DNA from: Streptomyces griseoflavus
GTDB lineage: Bacteria > Actinomycetota > Actinomycetes > Streptomycetales > Streptomycetaceae
NCBI RefSeq assembly: GCF_014649995.1
Contig: NZ_BMUC01000001.1
Span: forward strand, 986,132-1,050,131
Direction of reading: 5' to 3'
Length of the DNA stretch: 64,000 bases
The notes beneath the pieces were generated by a model. It worked only from the letters and a program-made list of their open reading frames with translations, was not told where the DNA came from and made no database searches. Within the stretch, counting starts at the first letter, position 1; each line of letters starts with the position of its first letter. Positions 39,151 through 46,069 of this stretch are shown here, piece by piece. Position numbers and translations under genes: made by a program.

Positions 39151-39169
39151 CGTACGAGTCCCTCGTACG
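39151..39169 (+). other. Perfect hairpin after trpA
   Basis: CGTACGAG and CTCGTACG pair fully around TCC, 25 bp past the trpA stop. It precedes the larger terminator hairpin at 39182-39210 and may stabilise the mRNA 3' end. Confidence 0.5.
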
Positions 39170-39181
39170 GGTGGACCTGGG

Positions 39182-39210
39182 ACCGGGGAGGCGCTGAGCG
39201 CCTCCCCGGT
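39182..39210 (+). terminator. Strong terminator of the trpCMBA transcript
   Basis: A perfect 13-bp stem (39182-39194 with 39198-39210) has the 3-nt loop TGA. TCGTTCT follows. Confidence 0.8.
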
Positions 39211-39224
39211 TCGTTCTGCGGGGT

Positions 39225-40004
39225 GTGAGCGAGAAGAACCGTGAGGGAAAGCGCACCGCCCGGGAGCGGCTGGCGGTCGAGCGCGAGAAGCAGAAGGCGG
39301 CGGAGAAGCGGCGCCGCGCCCTGATCGTGGGCGCGAGCGTGGTCTGTGTCCTGGGGCTCGCGGCGGTGATCGGGGTCGTCGCGGCCAACTCCGGGGGTGA
39401 CGACGGCGAGAGCGCGTCGTCGGGCCCGGTCGTGGCGCCCTCCGGCGCCCTCGGCAAGGACGGCACCGCCATCCCGGTCGGCGAGCCGGGCGCCAAGGCG
39501 ACGCTCACGGTGTGGGAGGACTTCCGCTGCCCGGCCTGCAAGTCCTTCGAGGAGGCCTACAGCCCCACCATCCACGAGCTGACCGACGCCGGCCGGCTCA
39601 AGGTGGAGTACCACCTGGTCACGCTGATCGACGGCGCGCTGGGCGGCACCGGCTCCCGCGCCTCGGCCAACGCCGCGGCCTGCGCCCAGGACGCCGGGAA
39701 GTTCACCGCGTACCACGACGTGCTGTTCCGCAACCAGCCGCTGGAGCGCGACGACACCTTCGCCGACAACGACAAGCTGATCGACCTGGCCGGCAAGGTC
39801 GACGGCCTCGACACCCCCGCCTTCCGCTCCTGCGTCGAGGACGGCACGCACAACAGCTGGGTCGTCAAGTCCAACGACGCGTTCCAGAAGGGCGGCTTCG
39901 GCGGCACGCCCACCGTGCTCCTCGACGGCAAGAACATCTACCAGGACAACTCGATGACCCCGCAGAAGCTGAAGCAGATGGTGCAGGACGCCAACAAGGG
40001 CTAG
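39225..40004 (+). CDS. Membrane-anchored DsbA-like thioredoxin-fold protein
   Basis: The 259-aa product has a charged cytoplasmic N-terminus (1-31), one membrane helix (about 32-54), a Gly/Ser linker and an extracytoplasmic DsbA-like domain with C102-P-A-C105. The late cis-Pro region is in GGTPTVLLDG. It is a paralogue of the protein encoded at 8929-9741, with a classical CPxC site in both. A role in disulfide chemistry of exported proteins is likely. It starts 15 bp after the trp terminator and precedes lgt. Confidence 0.9.
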   Translation: MSEKNREGKRTARERLAVEREKQKAAEKRRRALIVGASVVCVLGLAAVIGVVAANSGGDDGESASSGPVVAPSGALGKDGTAIPVGEPGAKATLTVWEDFRCPACKSFEEAYSPTIHELTDAGRLKVEYHLVTLIDGALGGTGSRASANAAACAQDAGKFTAYHDVLFRNQPLERDDTFADNDKLIDLAGKVDGLDTPAFRSCVEDGTHNSWVVKSNDAFQKGGFGGTPTVLLDGKNIYQDNSMTPQKLKQMVQDANKG

Positions 40005-40012
40005 CGCCGACT

Positions 40013-40029
40013 CCCCGGGGAATCCGGGG
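40013..40029 (+). terminator. Possible terminator after the DsbA-like gene
   Basis: CCCCGG and CCGGGG form a 6-bp stem around GGAAT, followed by GTTCCTGTT, 9 bp after the stop codon. Confidence 0.5.
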
Positions 40030-40100
40030 GTTCCTGTTATGGAGCCGTTGCCGGGCCGCCCGCCGCACGGCCGGTCCGGCACGGTAGCGTCGACCTTGCC

Positions 40101-41168
40101 ATGGAACTTGCCTACATTCCCAGCCCGTCGAGCGGGGTGCTGTACCTCGGCCCCGTTCCGCTGCGCGGCTACGCGTTCTGCATCATCATCGGCGTCTTCG
40201 TTGCCGTCTGGCTCGGCAACAAGCGCTGGGTCGCCCGGGGCGGGCGGGCCGGCACGGTGGCCGACATCGCTGTCTGGGCGGTGCCCTTCGGCCTGATCGG
40301 CGGCCGGCTGTACCACGTGATCACGGACTACCAGCTGTACTTCAGCGAGGGCCGTGACTGGGTGGACGCCTTCAAGATCTGGGAGGGCGGCCTCGGCATC
40401 TGGGGCGCGATCGCCTTCGGTGCGCTGGGCGCCTGGATCGGCTGCCGCCGCCGGGGCATCCCGCTGCCCGCCTACGCCGACGCCGTGGCGCCGGGCATCG
40501 CCTTCGCGCAGGCGATCGGCCGCTGGGGCAACTGGTTCAACCAGGAGCTGTACGGGCGGGCCACGGACCTGCCGTGGGCGGTGGAGATCACCTCCTCCTC
40601 CGACGGGCGGGTCCCGGGTACGTACCACCCGACGTTCCTGTACGAGTCGCTGTGGTGCATCGGTGTGGCGGTGCTCGTGATCTGGGCCGACCGGCGCTTC
40701 AAGCTCGGGCACGGGCGGGCGTTCGCGCTGTACGTCGCCGCGTACTGCGCGGGGCGGTTCTGGATCGAGTACATGCGGGTCGACGAGGCGCACGAGATTC
40801 TGGGGCTGCGGCTGAACAACTGGACGTCGGTCCTGGTGTTCCTGCTGGCGGTGCTGTACATCGTGCTGTCGGCCCGGAAGCGGCCGGGGCGGGAGGACGT
40901 CGTGGAGCCGGGTGCCTCCGGCGGTGGTGAGGGTGACGGGGCGGCGGGGGCCGGGGCGGGTGCCGGTGAGTCCGAGGGGTCCGAGGACTCGGAGGACAGC
41001 AACGGCTCCAAGGACTCCAAGGACTCCAAGGACTCCAAGGACTCCAAGGACTCCAAGGACTCGGAGACCTCCGAGGACACCGGTGACGGTGGAGACGCCG
41101 AGGGATCGGGCGGCCTCAAGGAGTCGGAGGACTCGACGGACGGGGCCCGGTCGCTGAAGAAGAGCTGA
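40101..41168 (+). CDS. lgt: Prolipoprotein diacylglyceryl transferase
   Basis: Transfers diacylglycerol from phosphatidylglycerol to the lipobox cysteine of prolipoproteins, the step before LspA. The 355-aa product has about seven membrane helices in residues 15-265. The signature region IGRWGNWFNQELYG is near residue 138, and HPTFLYES follows. The C-terminal ~85 residues are an acidic, low-complexity cytoplasmic tail with KDS triplets repeated six times. That makes it much longer than the 260-290 aa of typical Lgt. TAGCGT at 40085-40090 could be a -10 box. Confidence 0.95.
   Translation: MELAYIPSPSSGVLYLGPVPLRGYAFCIIIGVFVAVWLGNKRWVARGGRAGTVADIAVWAVPFGLIGGRLYHVITDYQLYFSEGRDWVDAFKIWEGGLGIWGAIAFGALGAWIGCRRRGIPLPAYADAVAPGIAFAQAIGRWGNWFNQELYGRATDLPWAVEITSSSDGRVPGTYHPTFLYESLWCIGVAVLVIWADRRFKLGHGRAFALYVAAYCAGRFWIEYMRVDEAHEILGLRLNNWTSVLVFLLAVLYIVLSARKRPGREDVVEPGASGGGEGDGAAGAGAGAGESEGSEDSEDSNGSKDSKDSKDSKDSKDSKDSETSEDTGDGGDAEGSGGLKESEDSTDGARSLKKS
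41005..41065 (+). repeat. 9-bp tandem repeats in the lgt 3' end
   Basis: The unit AAGGACTCC is repeated about six times in frame and encodes KDS. The array is a good substrate for replication slippage in multiples of three codons. Confidence 0.9.
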
Positions 41169-41186
41169 CCGCTCGCTTGTACTGCG

Positions 41187-41219
41187 CCGAGGGCGCCCGG
41201 GGTTTCCGGGCGCCCTCGG
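41187..41219 (+). terminator. Strong terminator after lgt
   Basis: Perfect 14-bp stem (41187-41200 with 41206-41219) with loop GGTTT and followed by TTCTT, 19 bp past the lgt stop. Confidence 0.85.
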
Positions 41220-41317
41220 TTCTTGCTGGGCGGGGGGTGCGGCGCGGCCCGGCGCCGACGGGGTGCCGTCGCGCCCACCCGTGCCGCCCCAGCGGCACGA
41301 CTGCCCGCGGAGTGTGT

Positions 41318-41367
41318 GGAGGGTGGGGGTCGGGCGCGAGCGGTGCGGAGGGTGGGGGTCGGGCGCG
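41318..41367 (+). repeat. G-rich direct repeat pair
   Basis: GGAGGGTGGGGGTCGGGCGC occurs at 41318 and again at 41347, a 29-bp period. Together with the following G-runs the + strand could form G-quadruplexes. Confidence 0.7.
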
Positions 41368-41410
41368 GAGGCGATGTGGTGTGGGGGTGCGGAGGGCTGG
41401 TGCAGGGGCG

Positions 41411-41580
41411 GGGGAGGGGTCAGGGGGTGCGGGAGAGGGTCAGGGTGCGGTGGGCTGCCGCTACTACGGCGGTGTCGATGAAGGTGCCGTCGGGGAGGGG
41501 TCAGGGGGTGCGGGAGAGGGTCAGGGTGCGGTGGGCTGCCGCTACTACGGCGGTGTCGATGAAGGTGCCGTCGGGGAGGG
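41411..41580. repeat. Perfect 81-bp tandem duplication covering the 3' end of the CitE-like gene
   Basis: Bases 41411-41491 and 41492-41572 are identical, and the 8-mer GGGGAGGG occurs at 41411, 41492 and 41573. The second copy contains the last ~24 codons and the stop of the CitE-like gene. The first copy lies beyond the stop and is a non-coding echo of the same codons. Confidence 0.95.
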
Positions 41581-42331
41581 CCTGGGCGCCCTGCGTCACG
41601 GCTGCCGCCTTGAGCACGGTCTCGGCCTGCTCGATCTCCTCCGCCGTGGGGAGGTAGGCCCGCCGGATGGTCGGCAGCTGCCGGGGGTGGATGGCGGCCC
41701 GGCCCAGGAAGCCCAGGGCGCGGCCGCGCAGGCAGGAGGCCAGGAGGCCGTCCAGGTCGCGGGTGTCCGGGTGGACGGACTGGGTGGGCGGGGGCAGGCC
41801 CGCCGCCCGTGCGGCGACGACCACCCGGGAGCGGGACCAGTCGAGGCCGGAGTCGTCGCGTACCCCCAGGTCGGCGCGGAGGTCCGCCTCCCCGATGGCG
41901 ATGCCGCGCAGGGAGGGGTGGGCGGTGGCCACCGCGTGGGCGCGCTCGATGCCCAGGGCCGTCTCCAGCAGCGCGTGCAGGGGCGGCACGCCGCCGCGCG
42001 CGGAGACCACCCGGCGCGCGACCCGCACGACGTCGGAGGGGGAGGACACCTTGGGCAGCCGCAGACCGGACAGCCCTCGGGCGGGGGCGACGGCCGCGAG
42101 GTCGGCGCGGCCCCAGGGACCGGACAGGGCGTTGACGCGGACGTGGACCGGGACGGGCTGGCGATCGCGCAGCAGTTCGGCGGTGGCCGACCGGGCGTAG
42201 GCCTTGCGGTCGGGGGCGACCGCGTCCTCCAGGTCGATCACCACCACGTCGGCCCCCGAGGTGAGCGCCTTCGCCACCACGGAGGGCCGGTCGCCGGGCG
42301 CGTACAGCCAGGTCAGCGGGAAACCCGTCAC
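41501..42331 (-). CDS. CitE-like CoA-ester lyase (HpcH/HpaI aldolase family)
   Basis: The 276-aa TIM-barrel product resembles the citrate lyase beta subunit and malyl/citramalyl-CoA lyases. The N-terminus is TWLYAPGDRPSVVAKAL. The acidic motif VVVIDLEDAV, an Arg in RVNAL, and the Glu in ALLETALGI fit the Mg/CoA-ester site. It is the last gene of the six-gene minus-strand operon and its GTG overlaps the CoA-transferase stop. Substrate unknown. The stop codon falls inside an 81-bp tandem duplication. Confidence 0.88.
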   Translation of the reverse strand: MTGFPLTWLYAPGDRPSVVAKALTSGADVVVIDLEDAVAPDRKAYARSATAELLRDRQPVPVHVRVNALSGPWGRADLAAVAPARGLSGLRLPKVSSPSDVVRVARRVVSARGGVPPLHALLETALGIERAHAVATAHPSLRGIAIGEADLRADLGVRDDSGLDWSRSRVVVAARAAGLPPPTQSVHPDTRDLDGLLASCLRGRALGFLGRAAIHPRQLPTIRRAYLPTAEEIEQAETVLKAAAVTQGAQALPDGTFIDTAVVAAAHRTLTLSRTP

Positions 42332-43524
42332 AGGGCGCCCTCCGCGCGCAGTTCCGCGAGGTCGGCCGGGGTGAGGCCCAGCTCGGTGAGGACCGCGTCG
42401 GTGTCGGCGCCGTGCGGGCGGCCCGCCCAGCGGATCGCGCCGGGAGTGGCGGAGAGCCGGAAGAGGACGTTCTGCATGCGCAGCGGGCCCAGCTCGGGAT
42501 CGTCGACCGTGGTGATGGTGTCCAGGGCCTGGTACTGGGGGTCGGTCATGACGTCCCGTACGTCCTGGACGGGGGCGACGGCCGCCTCCGCCTTCTCGAA
42601 GGCGGCCAGGACGTCGGTACGGGTGTGCCGGGCGATCCAGCCGCCGACCGCCTCGTCGAGGACGTCCGCGTGCCGGGCCCGGTCCTCCCCGCTGGCGAAC
42701 CAGGGTTCGTCGATCAGGTCGGGGCGGCCCACCAGCACCATCACCCGCTCGGCGATCGACTGGGCCGAGGTGGACACGGCGACCCAGGTGCCGTCGGCGG
42801 TGAGGTAGGTGCCGCGGGGGGCGTTGTTCTGGGAGCGGTTGCCGGTGCGCGGCTGGACGTGGCCGAGCTGGTCGTACCAGGTCGGCTGGGGGCCGAGCGC
42901 GGTCAGGATCGGTTCGATCAGCGCCATGTCGACGACCTGGCCCTCGCCCGTCCGGTCGCGGGCGGCGAGCGCCGTCATCACCGCGTACGCCGTGGTCAGG
43001 CCCGCGATGGAGTCGGCCAGACCGAACGGCGGCAGCGTCGGCGGCGCGTCCGGTTCGCCGGTGATCGCGGCGAAGCCGCTCATCGCCTCGGCGAGGGTGC
43101 CGAAGCCCGGACGGTGCGCGTACGGGCCGAACTGGCCGAAGCCGGTGACCCGGGCCATCACCAGGCGGGGGTTGACGGCGGACAGTTCGGGCCAGCCCAG
43201 GTCCCACTTCTCCAGGGTGCCGGGGCGGAAGTTCTCGATGACGACGTCGGCGGTACCCGCCAGGCGCAGCAGGGTGGCCCGGCCGCCCGGCGTGGACAGG
43301 TCGAGGGTGATGGTGCGCTTGTTGCGGCCGAGCATCTTCCACCACAGGCCGATGCCGTCCTTCGACGGGCCGTGGCCGCGGGAGGGGTCCGGTTTCCTCG
43401 GATGCTCGACCTTGACGACGTCCGCGCCGAAGTCGCCGAGCAGGGTCGCGGCGAGGGGGCCGGCGAAGAGGGTGGCGAGGTCCAGGACGCGCAGGCCGGT
43501 CAGTGGGGGGTCGGTGGGCGTCAT
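42328..43524 (-). CDS. CaiB/BaiF family (class III) CoA-transferase
   Basis: Class III CoA-transferases move CoA between carboxylic acids through an aspartyl-CoA intermediate. The 398-aa product has the N-terminal GLRVLDLATLFAGPLAATLLGDFGADV, NKRTITLDL, the active-site region AITGEPDAPP near residue 160 holding the probable catalytic Asp, and GEGQVVDMAL. It overlaps its neighbours on both sides. Together with the CitE-like protein it suggests activation and cleavage of a carboxylic acid as a CoA ester. Confidence 0.92.
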   Translation of the reverse strand: MTPTDPPLTGLRVLDLATLFAGPLAATLLGDFGADVVKVEHPRKPDPSRGHGPSKDGIGLWWKMLGRNKRTITLDLSTPGGRATLLRLAGTADVVIENFRPGTLEKWDLGWPELSAVNPRLVMARVTGFGQFGPYAHRPGFGTLAEAMSGFAAITGEPDAPPTLPPFGLADSIAGLTTAYAVMTALAARDRTGEGQVVDMALIEPILTALGPQPTWYDQLGHVQPRTGNRSQNNAPRGTYLTADGTWVAVSTSAQSIAERVMVLVGRPDLIDEPWFASGEDRARHADVLDEAVGGWIARHTRTDVLAAFEKAEAAVAPVQDVRDVMTDPQYQALDTITTVDDPELGPLRMQNVLFRLSATPGAIRWAGRPHGADTDAVLTELGLTPADLAELRAEGAL

Positions 43525-44897
43525 GGGCGGGAGGCCTCCAGGTGGGTCAGTCGGGCCAGGGTGTCGAAGCCGGAGCCGTCGAAGCCGCCTACGGAGGTGG
43601 CCAGGCGGTTCTTCAGCGGGGCCGTCCAGCGTTCGGGGAGGGCGTCGGGCCTGCCGGCGAGGAGACCGGCGATGCTGCCGGCGGTCGCGCCGTTGGAGTC
43701 GGTGTCCCAGCCGCCGGACACCGCACGGCAGACGGAGCCGGTGAAGTCGCCGTCCGCGTGGGTGAGGGCGGCGGCGATCAGGGCGGTGTTGGGGACGGCG
43801 TGCACCCAGTGGTGGGTGGCGGCGTGCGTGGCGTGCAGGGCGTCGACGACGGTGTCGAAGCCGGCGCCCGCGTGCTCGTGGGCCAGGCCGACGGCGTGCC
43901 GGACGGCTCGGGCGAGACGGGAGCGGGGCGGGACGACGGTGAGGCCGGCGCGCAGGCACGCGTGGACGTCGTGGTCGCCGGTGGCCGCGGTGGCGATGAC
44001 GGCCGCCGCGAACATCGCGGCGTAGACGCCGTTGGCGGTGTGGGTGAGCGTCGCGTCGCGGTGGGCCTGTGCGGCGGCGGCCGCCGGGTCGCCGGGATTG
44101 GTCCACCCGTGCGCGTCCGCGCGGATGAGGGCGCCGATCCACTCGCGGAAGGGGTTGTGGTGGCGGGCGGTCAGCGGGGGTTCCAGCCCGCTCAGGAGGT
44201 TACGGTAGGCGACGCGTTCGGCGGTGAAGGTGCGGCCGGCGGGGAGTTCGTCCAGCCAGACGCGGGCCACGTCGGTCGTGGTGAAGCCGCGGCCGTGACG
44301 CCTGAGGAGGAGCAGGGCGAGGAGCGGGTAGTTGAGGTCGTCGTCCTCGGGCATGCCGTCGATGTTCTCGGCGAGGGAGGTGGTCGCGGAGCGGCGGTTC
44401 CAAGGGTGTCGGGCGAGCAGGTCCGCGGGGACGCCGCGGGCGGTGAAGTAGGTGGTGAGGGGCCAGTTGCCGGTGGCGCGGGCCAGGGCGCGGATGGCGG
44501 GCAGGGGGAGTTTCTCCACCGGTTTGCCCAGCAGACAGCCGGCCGCCCTGCCCAGCCAGGCCGCTTCCAGACGGGAAACATTCACTCCGGCGCGGGAGGG
44601 TTCGGTCCTTCCGGGCGGCCAGTCGGGGCACCGGGAGACGATGCCGGACAGGTCCGTGGGCTCGTGCTCCGCCAGCGTGCTGGGGAGATCGGCCAGTTCG
44701 TCCAGGAGGTCGCCGGCCAGGAGGCGGAGGCAGGGGGAGGCCGGGGCGGGGGAGGCGCCCGCCGCCAGGGGCGCCTCAAGGCCGCCCGCCGCGCGCCAGC
44801 GGGCGGCGACCGCCGAGGGTTCGCGGCCGTCCTGCCGGGCCTGGCGCAGCTCGTGGCCGATCAGGTCCTCCGGCTGGACCCAGGTCAGTCGGAGCAC
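43521..44897 (-). CDS. ADP-ribosylglycohydrolase family protein, paralogue 1 (N-terminally extended)
   Basis: The 458-aa product has a 105-residue N-terminal extension (LRLTWVQPEDLIGHELRQAR onward) with no domain I recognise. A DraG/ARH domain follows, starting at AAWLGRAAGCLLGKPVEKL. Metal-site motifs are E184-D-D-D187 (PEDDDLNY) near the front and D398-T-D400-S at the back, so the di-Mg centre looks complete. ARH enzymes remove ADP-ribose from proteins or small molecules; the target here is unknown. GTG 44897 overlaps the preceding gene by 13 bp, and its 3' end overlaps the CoA-transferase gene by 4 bp. Confidence 0.88.
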   Translation of the reverse strand: MLRLTWVQPEDLIGHELRQARQDGREPSAVAARWRAAGGLEAPLAAGASPAPASPCLRLLAGDLLDELADLPSTLAEHEPTDLSGIVSRCPDWPPGRTEPSRAGVNVSRLEAAWLGRAAGCLLGKPVEKLPLPAIRALARATGNWPLTTYFTARGVPADLLARHPWNRRSATTSLAENIDGMPEDDDLNYPLLALLLLRRHGRGFTTTDVARVWLDELPAGRTFTAERVAYRNLLSGLEPPLTARHHNPFREWIGALIRADAHGWTNPGDPAAAAAQAHRDATLTHTANGVYAAMFAAAVIATAATGDHDVHACLRAGLTVVPPRSRLARAVRHAVGLAHEHAGAGFDTVVDALHATHAATHHWVHAVPNTALIAAALTHADGDFTGSVCRAVSGGWDTDSNGATAGSIAGLLAGRPDALPERWTAPLKNRLATSVGGFDGSGFDTLARLTHLEASRP

Positions 44898-46069
44898 CCC
44901 GGGCCTCCCAGTTCCGCGAAGGCCCGCTCGTGGGCGCGACGGCGGTCCACGTCCCGCGCGAAGACCTCGCGGGTCACCCCGGTCAGGGTGACCGCCGGCT
45001 CCCACAGGTCGAGGCGGCTGGCCTCCGCCACCGTCTTGGCCCACTCCTCGGGCACGGGCGAACCGAGGGCACCGGACACGGCGCCGGCCATCGTGGCGAT
45101 GGAGTCGCAGTCGCGGCCGTAGTTCACCGCCCCCAGCACCGCGTGCCGGAAGTCGCCTCCCGCCACCACCAGCATGCCCAGCGCGACCGGGAGTTCCTCG
45201 ATCGCGTGCAGCCGGGACGGCCGGCGGGCGCCCAGGGACGGGGAGCGGTAGTCCGGGCCCACGGTGTCGTACGGGGCCACCGCCTCCCGCAGCGGACGCA
45301 GCGCCGACTCGAAGTCGGAGTGCCGCGCGGCCACCTCGCAGACCTTCTCGATCGCCTCCCGCGTGCCGTCCTTCGCCAGGGCCAGACACGCGGCGACCAC
45401 CGAGTCCGCCGTCGCGCCCGGGGCGCACGCCGCCGCCACGGCCGCCGCGAACACACCGGCCGCCTCCCTGCCGTACGACGACTGGTGGGCCCCCGCGACG
45501 TCCAGCGCCTCGGCGTAGGCGGCGGCCGGGTGGGCGGCGTTGACCAGTCCGACCGGGGCCATGTACATCGCGGCCCCGCAGTTGACGATGTTCCCGGTGC
45601 CCGCCTCGCGCGGGTCGACGTGACCGTAGTGCAGGCGGGCCACGAGCCACTTCTCGGCGAGGAAGATCCGGTGCAGCGGGATCGTCTCCGCCTCCAGTTC
45701 CGGGATCCAGCGCGGGTTCGTCATCAGGTCCGGGACCAGGTGCGCGGCGACGGCGTAGGCGTCCAGGTGGTCGCGGACCGTCGCGTACACCCGGACCAGC
45801 GCGTGGGTCATCAGGGTGTCGTCGGTGACGTGGCCGTCGCCCTTGTGGTACGGCGCGACGGGGCGCGCGGTGCGCCAGGCGTCGCCGTGCCACGGGCCCA
45901 CCACTCCGTGGACGCGCCCGCCGTGGCGCTCGGTGATCTGCTCGGGGGAGTACCCCTCGACCGGCCCGCCGAGGGCGTCGCCGACGGCCGCCCCGACGAG
46001 GGCGCCGGTGATCCGCTCGTCCAGGGGCGGGCCACCGGGGCGGGTGAGGTGCGCTGATGGACTCGTCAT
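44885..46069 (-). CDS. ADP-ribosylglycohydrolase family protein, paralogue 2
   Basis: The 394-aa product starts its ARH domain at DERITGALVGAAVGDALGGPVEG. It has the classical motifs T82-D-D-T85 and D320-C-D322-S (NYGRDCDSIATMAG), so both halves of the metal centre are intact. The conserved GNIVNCGAAMYMAP segment near residue 160 is also typical of the family. ATG 46069 overlaps the stop of paralogue 3 (ATGA). Of the four paralogues this one looks most like a standard active hydrolase. Confidence 0.9.
   Translation of the reverse strand: MTSPSAHLTRPGGPPLDERITGALVGAAVGDALGGPVEGYSPEQITERHGGRVHGVVGPWHGDAWRTARPVAPYHKGDGHVTDDTLMTHALVRVYATVRDHLDAYAVAAHLVPDLMTNPRWIPELEAETIPLHRIFLAEKWLVARLHYGHVDPREAGTGNIVNCGAAMYMAPVGLVNAAHPAAAYAEALDVAGAHQSSYGREAAGVFAAAVAAACAPGATADSVVAACLALAKDGTREAIEKVCEVAARHSDFESALRPLREAVAPYDTVGPDYRSPSLGARRPSRLHAIEELPVALGMLVVAGGDFRHAVLGAVNYGRDCDSIATMAGAVSGALGSPVPEEWAKTVAEASRLDLWEPAVTLTGVTREVFARDVDRRRAHERAFAELGGPGCSD

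Larger units (their letters stand above)
41169..41500. other. Intergenic region with terminator, G-rich repeats and a gene-end duplication
   Basis: No gene of its own. It holds the lgt terminator (41187-41219), a 21-bp direct repeat in a G-rich stretch (41318-41338 and 41347-41367), and one copy of the duplicated 3' end of the CitE-like gene (41411-41491). The + strand carries many runs of three or more G. Confidence 0.7.

Noticed and set aside
41411-41580. Short direct repeats as a possible CRISPR array
   Set aside because: There are only two units, directly abutting with no spacer, and one is the end of a gene.
41501-43345. A 614-codon frame that would fuse the CitE-like and CoA-transferase regions
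   Set aside because: The N-terminal part is an out-of-frame reading of the CoA-transferase gene, which itself is intact in another frame.
43521-45893. A single 790-codon frame that would fuse ARH paralogue 1 to an upstream segment
   Set aside because: The upstream half lies over paralogue 2 in another frame and has no protein-like composition. GTG 44897 gives a complete protein.
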